Assembly (NCBI GenBank): GCA_023420895.1
Contig: JAEZUY010000001.1
Location: forward strand, 33,005 to 97,004
DNA from: Bacillota bacterium
GTDB lineage: Bacteria; Bacillota; Clostridia; Tissierellales; Gottschalkiaceae
DNA: 64,000 nucleotides
Reading direction: 5' to 3'
The notes under the pieces were generated by a model. It was given only the letters and a program-made list of their open reading frames with translations. It made no database searches and had not been told where the DNA came from. The translations under genes and the position numbers were made by a program. Shown here piece by piece: positions 59,621-64,000 of this stretch. Each line of letters opens with the position of its first letter. Positions within the stretch are counted from its first letter, which is position 1.

Positions 59621-60751
59621 ATGAGATTTACATTAAAGGAAACAGAAATGGAACTCGGCCACACTTCCATAGAGAACGTTTTTATAGATGAATTTCTTCC
59701 CGGAGCTGACGGGAGATTTGTAAAAGTCTATCTGCTTGCTTACAAATATGCAAAGAATAAAATAGACAATTCGAAATTCACACATTCATATATAGCAAAA
59801 AGACTGAGTCTTCCACTATCCGATGTTCTCGAAGCATGGGAATACTGGGAGAAACTGAGCGTAGTCGAAAGAGTTTATTATGAAGGCGTTCCCGAAGATC
59901 CGGGAAATGTCCACTTCGATGTAATTTTCAATAATCTTACAGAACTTTATATAAACAGTGTGCACACAGCCAAAGTGCAGACTCAGAAAATGCAGGAGGA
60001 TTCTTCAGATTACAGAAGAATCACAGCTGATCAGCTCGTTTTTGCAAGCCAGAATCCTGTACTCAGCAAGATGTTCAAAGATATTGAAAACTGTATTAAG
60101 AGAGCCTTGGCTCCAAATGAAAAAATAAATATTCTTGAAACGCTTGAAAATCTTTCAATGGATCCTGAAGTTGCCACTTATGCTTTTCAGGAATCTGCTG
60201 AAAAAAAAGGAAAATGCTGTCCGAACTATGTAATGGGAATTCTGAGAAACTGGTTTGATGACGGAATCAGAACATCCGAAGATCTTATGAATCACCTGAA
60301 AAACAATTCGGACAGAAGATATATATATGCTAAAATCAAATACGCTCTGGGTTCTCCTAACGGATTCGCCAGTCTTGCAGAGAAGAATACGATAGATAAA
60401 TGGCTCGATATATACAATTTTGATTTAGATATGATTCTGAAGGCATGCGAAAAAACGGATGCAACTCTCAATCCCAGCGTAAGATATCTGGATTCCATAA
60501 TCACTAAATGGTATCAGAATGATGTCAACAGCTTAGATTCAGCAGTCAGCTACCAGGAGAAGAGCGATAAAGAGTTTGAAGAGTCTAAAAACAGAAAACC
60601 GCAGCCCTCACAGGGAAAAAGAAATTATGGACCGGGAAAAAGAACGGACAAGGTCGTAACCAAACTTCATAACTTTGAACAGGCAAGTTCTAAATATTCT
60701 GAAGAAGAGCTTTTCGATATATGGATGAAAAATAGAATTAGAAAGAAGTGA
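59621..60751 (+). CDS. DnaD-domain replication initiation protein (DnaB/DnaD-like)
   Basis: A 376-residue protein that by family helps load the replicative helicase at the origin. The N-terminal half carries a winged-helix-like region (FVKVYLLAYKYAKN, SYIAKRLSLPLSDVLEAWEYW). The DnaD/DnaB_2 domain is at about 165-215, with YVMGILRNWFDDGI as its typical C-terminal YxxxILxxW motif. A second copy-like segment at about 220-300 and a basic C-terminus follow. I chose ATG 59621 after GGGGGTG. It is immediately followed by the DnaC loader gene, an arrangement typical of Clostridia. Confidence 0.85.
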   Translation: MRFTLKETEMELGHTSIENVFIDEFLPGADGRFVKVYLLAYKYAKNKIDNSKFTHSYIAKRLSLPLSDVLEAWEYWEKLSVVERVYYEGVPEDPGNVHFDVIFNNLTELYINSVHTAKVQTQKMQEDSSDYRRITADQLVFASQNPVLSKMFKDIENCIKRALAPNEKINILETLENLSMDPEVATYAFQESAEKKGKCCPNYVMGILRNWFDDGIRTSEDLMNHLKNNSDRRYIYAKIKYALGSPNGFASLAEKNTIDKWLDIYNFDLDMILKACEKTDATLNPSVRYLDSIITKWYQNDVNSLDSAVSYQEKSDKEFEESKNRKPQPSQGKRNYGPGKRTDKVVTKLHNFEQASSKYSEEELFDIWMKNRIRKK

Positions 60752-60752
60752 T

Positions 60753-61751
60753 TTGAAATTGAATCATGAACTTGACGATATCTTTAGAGAATATAAGCTG
60801 AAACAGACGAGAGCCCTTGAAGATGCCAGAAGAATGAAAGAAGAGATTTACAATGTCCTTCCTGAAGTAAAGGAAATAGACAGGGATATAAATCAGTGCG
60901 GAATAAATATAGCAAAAGCCGTTCTTGATTCTGAATCTGTAGACCTTGAAAATCTGAGAAACAAGCTGGACAGTCTCAACAGCAGAAAAAAATCTCTTCT
61001 GGAATCCAGAGGATATTCTCTTGAAGACTTCAATATAAAGTACGAATGTCCCGAATGCAAAGATACGGGATATAAGCCTGACGGCACTAGATGCAGCTGT
61101 CTAAAAAAAGCAATTATAAAGAACCTGTATTCAAATTCAAATATAGGTCCCATACTTGAAGAGGAAAATTTTAAAAATTTTGATATTGATATATTTTCAG
61201 ACGAAGTAAACGAGGAATACGGAATGAGCCCTAAGGAAAATATGCATATAAATCTTTCTGCAGCCGACGCATTCTGCTACAATCATAAAAAGCAGAAAGG
61301 AGACAATTTGATTCTCTTCGGTTCTACAGGACTGGGAAAGACTTATCTCAGCAACTGTATTGCAAAATTTTATCTGGACAGAGGATTTTCTGTAGTATAT
61401 CTCACGGCTTTTCAGCTGTTCGATATAATAAGCGACAGAAGATTCACCAACTTTAAAGAGCCTTCAGAAACAGTTAGGGAAAAGTACAATGCTATTTTCG
61501 AATGCGACCTTCTGATAATCGATGATCTGGGTGCGGAAAATGCAAACTCATTCACTATTTCTGAACTCTTCAATATAATAAACACGAGAATAATTTCCGA
61601 AAAACGAACTATAATATCTACTAATCTCACACCAAAAAAACTTTCGGAGAACTATACCGACCGTATATTTTCCAGAATATCAAATTATTATGAACCTCTT
61701 TATTTTTTTGGAAAAGATTTGAGATGGGAAGCGCAGAGAAAAAGAGATTAA
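60753..61751 (+). CDS. dnaC: DnaC-type helicase loader ATPase
   Basis: A 332-residue AAA+ ATPase. The N-terminal half is a coiled coil, followed by a zinc-binding-like YECPECKDTGYKPDG...CSC segment (about 91-113) known from Firmicute DnaC/DnaI. The ATPase core has Walker A GSTGLGKTYL (about 190-199), Walker B LLIIDDLGAE and the sensor/arginine-finger segment TDRIFSRISNYYEP. It would load the replicative helicase. It starts at TTG 60753, one base after the stop of the DnaD-like gene, so the two are coupled. Confidence 0.92.
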   Translation: MKLNHELDDIFREYKLKQTRALEDARRMKEEIYNVLPEVKEIDRDINQCGINIAKAVLDSESVDLENLRNKLDSLNSRKKSLLESRGYSLEDFNIKYECPECKDTGYKPDGTRCSCLKKAIIKNLYSNSNIGPILEEENFKNFDIDIFSDEVNEEYGMSPKENMHINLSAADAFCYNHKKQKGDNLILFGSTGLGKTYLSNCIAKFYLDRGFSVVYLTAFQLFDIISDRRFTNFKEPSETVREKYNAIFECDLLIIDDLGAENANSFTISELFNIINTRIISEKRTIISTNLTPKKLSENYTDRIFSRISNYYEPLYFFGKDLRWEAQRKRD

Positions 61752-61779
61752 AAAAGAGCATGATAAATCATGCTCTTTT
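61752..61779. terminator. Bidirectional terminator after dnaC
   Basis: The arms AAAAGAGCATGAT and ATCATGCTCTTTT have a two-base centre. The stop codon of the convergent EamA gene lies inside the right arm. Confidence 0.8.
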
Positions 61780-62661
61780 TTTCTTTCCTATTATATTAGA
61801 AAAATCTATCTCGCTTATTAAAGCAGAACCTATTATCATGACGACTCCGGCCGCAGCCGCTGCTGTCATCTCCTCTTTTAAAACTAAAGACGAAAGAATA
61901 ACTGCAGTCACAGGATCAATATAGCTGAACAGCGCAACAGTCTGTGCAGGCACTTTTCTCATACTGCCGAAGTAAAGAGCATAAGCTATTCCTGTATGCA
62001 AGATGCCTGCAATAAGAAGCATGAATAAAGGGAAAGCTTCAATCTCGATACTTGAAAAATCTTCTGTTATTATTACATACGGCAATATTACTGCGGCGGC
62101 TATTCCAAGCTGAAATATTGTTCTGTCTTTAGAAGAGAGATTCTCTATTTTCTTATTCAGAATTATTAACCCGGCATAAAAAACTGCCGCGGCAAGACCA
62201 AAAATAATTCCTTTTCCCCCTTGAATACCTGTATCAGCAACTCCGGACACTAAGACCATTCCTATAACTGCCGTAAGAGAGGCCGCTCCTTTTTTTAAGC
62301 TTATTTTTTCATCCAGCATAAATGGAGATGCCAGTATCACAAATACGGGAGCCATATAATAGCTCATAGTTGCAGCAGAAACTGTAGTGTATTGATATGC
62401 TTCAAACAGAAAGATCCAGTTAATTCCCAAAGCCGCTCCGGAAGCAGTCAGAAGAACTGCATTTTCCCTAAGTTTTTTCCTTGGAAATTTTTCATTCTTT
62501 ACTATATGTAAAATCAGAAGAAACAATGCTCCTAAGAAACCTCTTGCAAATGCGACTAGACCTGAAGTGTACGGAATGTATCTTCTGACAAGTCCTATAG
62601 TTCCGAAAATAATCATAGCCGCGGCAAGCTGAATCTTATACTTTCTCATCATTATCACCAT
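61768..62661 (-). CDS. EamA/DMT-superfamily transporter
   Basis: A 297-residue membrane protein with ten helices in two EamA repeats. The second begins near residue 145 (GIIFGLAAAVFYAGLIILNKK), and SYIDPVTAVILSSLVLKEEMT near the end is the usual EamA signature. The first helix IIFGTIGLVRRYIP resembles amino-acid and metabolite exporters of the RhaT/YdcZ-like group, but no substrate can be given. The ATG 62661 and a later in-frame ATG at 62649 are both possible starts. It is a single-gene unit. Confidence 0.83.
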   Translation of the reverse strand: MVIMMRKYKIQLAAAMIIFGTIGLVRRYIPYTSGLVAFARGFLGALFLLILHIVKNEKFPRKKLRENAVLLTASGAALGINWIFLFEAYQYTTVSAATMSYYMAPVFVILASPFMLDEKISLKKGAASLTAVIGMVLVSGVADTGIQGGKGIIFGLAAAVFYAGLIILNKKIENLSSKDRTIFQLGIAAAVILPYVIITEDFSSIEIEAFPLFMLLIAGILHTGIAYALYFGSMRKVPAQTVALFSYIDPVTAVILSSLVLKEEMTAAAAAGVVMIIGSALISEIDFSNIIGKKKRA

Positions 62662-62673
62662 ATTTCTAAAAAG

Positions 62674-62720
62674 AAAGACTTGGACTGTGCGGCTTTTTCA
62701 AACCGCGGTTCCAAGTCTTT
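62674..62720 (-). terminator. Two-stem terminator of the DAP dehydrogenase gene
   Basis: An outer stem (AAAGACTTGGA with TCCAAGTCTTT) encloses an inner GCGG/CCGC hairpin, followed by a TTTCTTTTT tail on the minus strand. Confidence 0.8.
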
Positions 62721-62728
62721 CAGATATT

Positions 62729-63703
62729 TTAAAGTATTTCCGCTCTAAGCTGTTCTGGAGTCTTTGGTGAAAGAAGTCCGAATGGAATATCGAACACTGT
62801 CACTGCTCCTGTTTTTCCTTCTTCAGCCATTCTGTAAACTGCTCTGCAGAATGCAACTGCAACTGAAGATGTAAACTCCGGATTGCTGTCAAGTGTAAGT
62901 TTGAATTCTATAACCTGTCTAGTGCCGTCTCCTGTAGTTCCTGTACGGAAAACTGATCCTCCGTGAGGCATTCCAAGGTGATTCTTGTCGAACTCCTCAT
63001 CAGTTATGAAGTTCACTGTAGTATTATAGTCTGCAAAGTAATTCGGCATATTCACTATTTCAGATTCTATAGCCTCTTTATCTGCTCCTTCTTCTGCAAC
63101 TATGAAACATTCTCTCACGTGTTTGTCTGCAGTGGAAAGTTCAAGAACTTCACCGTTTCTTATTCTGTCAAGCGCTTCTTCATTAGGAACTGTATACTGA
63201 ACTCCTCTTTTAACGCCTTCTATTCTTCTTATAGCATCTGAGTGTCCCTGACTTACACCTTTTCCCCAGAATGTATAGTCTGTTCCCTCAAGCAGTATAG
63301 ACTGACCTAAAAGTCTGTTCAGCGAGAACAGTCCCGGATCCCATCCTGTAGATATAAGACTGAGATTTCCATTTTCTTTTGCTATTTTATCCATTTTCTC
63401 AAAATACTCAGGTATTTTCGCATGAGTATCGAAGCTGTCAACAGTATTGAACATCTTAGCTATTGCAGGTCCCTGCTCTCCTAAATCTGTTGCAGAACCT
63501 CCGCAAAGCATCATTACATCGATTTTGTCTTTGTAATCTGCGATATCGTCTAAAGATACTGCTTCTGTTTTGCTTCCAAGTGTAGAAGGATCTCTTCTTG
63601 TGAAAACTGCTACGGCTTCCATATCATCTGTTTTTGCTATGGCTTTTTCTACGCCTTTTCCAAGATTTCCGTATCCAACTATACCTATTCTTATTTTGCT
63701 CAC
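62729..63703 (-). CDS. ddh: meso-Diaminopimelate dehydrogenase
   Basis: A 324-residue NADPH-dependent enzyme that makes meso-diaminopimelate from tetrahydrodipicolinate in one step, for lysine and peptidoglycan synthesis. It has the Rossmann motif RIGIVGYGNLGKGVE (about 5-19) and the family segments FDTHAKIPEYF, STGWDPGLFSLNRL and GKGVSQGHSDAIRRI, all well conserved. The length matches the family. The start is GTG 63703, eight bases after GAGG; an ATG at 63709 and a GTG at 63712 overlap that site. It is a single-gene unit downstream of the tRNA cluster. Confidence 0.94.
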   Translation of the reverse strand: MSKIRIGIVGYGNLGKGVEKAIAKTDDMEAVAVFTRRDPSTLGSKTEAVSLDDIADYKDKIDVMMLCGGSATDLGEQGPAIAKMFNTVDSFDTHAKIPEYFEKMDKIAKENGNLSLISTGWDPGLFSLNRLLGQSILLEGTDYTFWGKGVSQGHSDAIRRIEGVKRGVQYTVPNEEALDRIRNGEVLELSTADKHVRECFIVAEEGADKEAIESEIVNMPNYFADYNTTVNFITDEEFDKNHLGMPHGGSVFRTGTTGDGTRQVIEFKLTLDSNPEFTSSVAVAFCRAVYRMAEEGKTGAVTVFDIPFGLLSPKTPEQLRAEIL

Positions 63704-63745
63704 GAACATCACCTCTTGATTGTTGTTTTCATTTCCTAATCTAAA

Positions 63746-63772
63746 AAAACTCAGAACAATGTTCTGAGTTTT
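63746..63772 (-). terminator. Terminator of the tRNA operon
   Basis: The arms AAAACTCAGAAC and GTTCTGAGTTTT have a three-base loop and a U-run on the minus strand, directly after tRNA-Thr. Confidence 0.88.
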
Positions 63773-63773
63773 A

Positions 63774-63849
63774 TGGAGCTGGTGAGAGGACTTGAACCCC
63801 CAACCTACTGATTACAAGTCAGTTGCTCTGCCAATTGAGCCACACCAGC
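63774..63849 (-). tRNA. tRNA-Thr(UGU)
   Basis: A 76-base cloverleaf including an encoded CCA. The acceptor GCTGGTG pairs with CACCAGC, the anticodon stem CTGA/TCAG holds the loop CTTGTAA (anticodon TGT), and the T-arm contains GGTTCAAGTCC. It is last in a Val-Asp-Thr cluster. Confidence 0.95.
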
Positions 63850-63878
63850 ATGTTTTTTATTTTCTTTTAAAATAATAA

Positions 63879-63955
63879 TGGCGACCTGGAAGGGACTCGA
63901 ACCCTCGACCTCCAGCGTGACAGGCTGGCATTCTAACCAACTGAACTACCAGGCC
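63879..63955 (-). tRNA. tRNA-Asp(GUC)
   Basis: A 77-base cloverleaf with encoded CCA. The acceptor GGCCTGG pairs with CCAGGTC (one G-U pair). The anticodon stem CCAGC/GCTGG holds the loop CTGTCAC (anticodon GTC). The T-arm contains GGTTCGAGTCC. Confidence 0.95.
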
Positions 63956-63961
63956 ATTATA

Positions 63962-64000
63962 TGGTGGTCGCAATAGGGCTCGAACCTATGACCCCCTGCT
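63962..64000 (-). tRNA. tRNA 3' fragment, probably tRNA-Val
   Basis: Only the 3' half lies in the window: the end of the anticodon stem (GCAG), variable loop GGGGTC, T-arm with GGTTCGAGCC, acceptor strand TGCGACC, discriminator A and CCA. The anticodon is cut off. The Val identity is inferred from the common Firmicute order Val-Asp-Thr and the AAGCAGGGGGTC-like junction. Confidence 0.7.

Noticed and set aside
1..64000. Mobile elements, prophage, CRISPR arrays, rRNA or classic defence systems
   Set aside because: I saw no transposase, integrase, phage structural, cas or restriction genes, no regularly spaced repeats and no rRNA-like sequence; the content is that of a core chromosomal region.

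Overview
The window reads as chromosomal DNA from a low-GC anaerobic Firmicute, most likely Clostridia/Tissierellia. The reasons are A/T-rich wobble positions with AGA as the main arginine codon, strong GAGG/GGAG ribosome-binding sites with many TTG starts, a DnaD-like plus DnaC helicase-loader pair, SLH-domain surface proteins, meso-diaminopimelate dehydrogenase, and the walJ-htrA-CxxH/CxxC-rlmH gene order familiar from Firmicutes. I cannot name the genus. I see no phage, insertion sequence, CRISPR array or rRNA. The region is densely packed, and its transcription units usually end in clear hairpin terminators, several of which contain the stop codons themselves.

Layout. 0-7 kb: edge of a TtcA-like gene, a CtpE-type P-type ATPase, then a minus-strand run feoA-feoB, nicotianamine-synthase-like methyltransferase, YbhN-type membrane protein and a frameshifted AraC regulator. 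7-13 kb: NatAB exporter, ElaA acetyltransferase, and a molybdate locus modE-modABC with a ModE-like operator over the modA promoter. 13-22 kb: two ABC-F ATPases, PlsC, a sigma-70 factor, a tandem pair of unknown 206-residue proteins, an MBL hydrolase and Ung. 22-29 kb: a NitT/TauT-type ABC importer, nucleoside hydrolase-ribokinase, cyclase-family hydrolase, acetyltransferase, ExoIII and glyoxalase. 30-42 kb: XdhC, IlvE, a C39-like protein, polysaccharide deacetylase, an amber-interrupted membrane protein, a DEAD helicase, topoisomerase III and an SLH protein. 42-55 kb: an RlmH-like protein, a YARHG protein, carboxylesterase, SLH-NlpC/P60 hydrolase, CoA-disulfide reductase, aminotransferase with an ECF S component, DUF1846 and an NCS2 permease. 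55-64 kb: rlmH-CxxH/CxxC-htrA-walJ-MATE, dnaD-like-dnaC, an EamA transporter, DAP dehydrogenase and a Val-Asp-Thr tRNA cluster.

The most notable observation is a pair of complementary RlmH-family proteins. The copy at the conserved rlmH locus (55413-55856) keeps the SAM-binding glycine loop but stops before the family's conserved C-terminal tail. A second copy 13 kb away (42407-42811) has lost the SAM loop but keeps a perfect C-terminal tail. Because RlmH works as a dimer whose tail contributes to the partner's active site, the two may form an obligate heterodimeric ribosomal methyltransferase. Other points of interest are the in-frame TAG in a conserved membrane protein, the tandem unknown family beside a sigma factor, and several operator-like palindromes.
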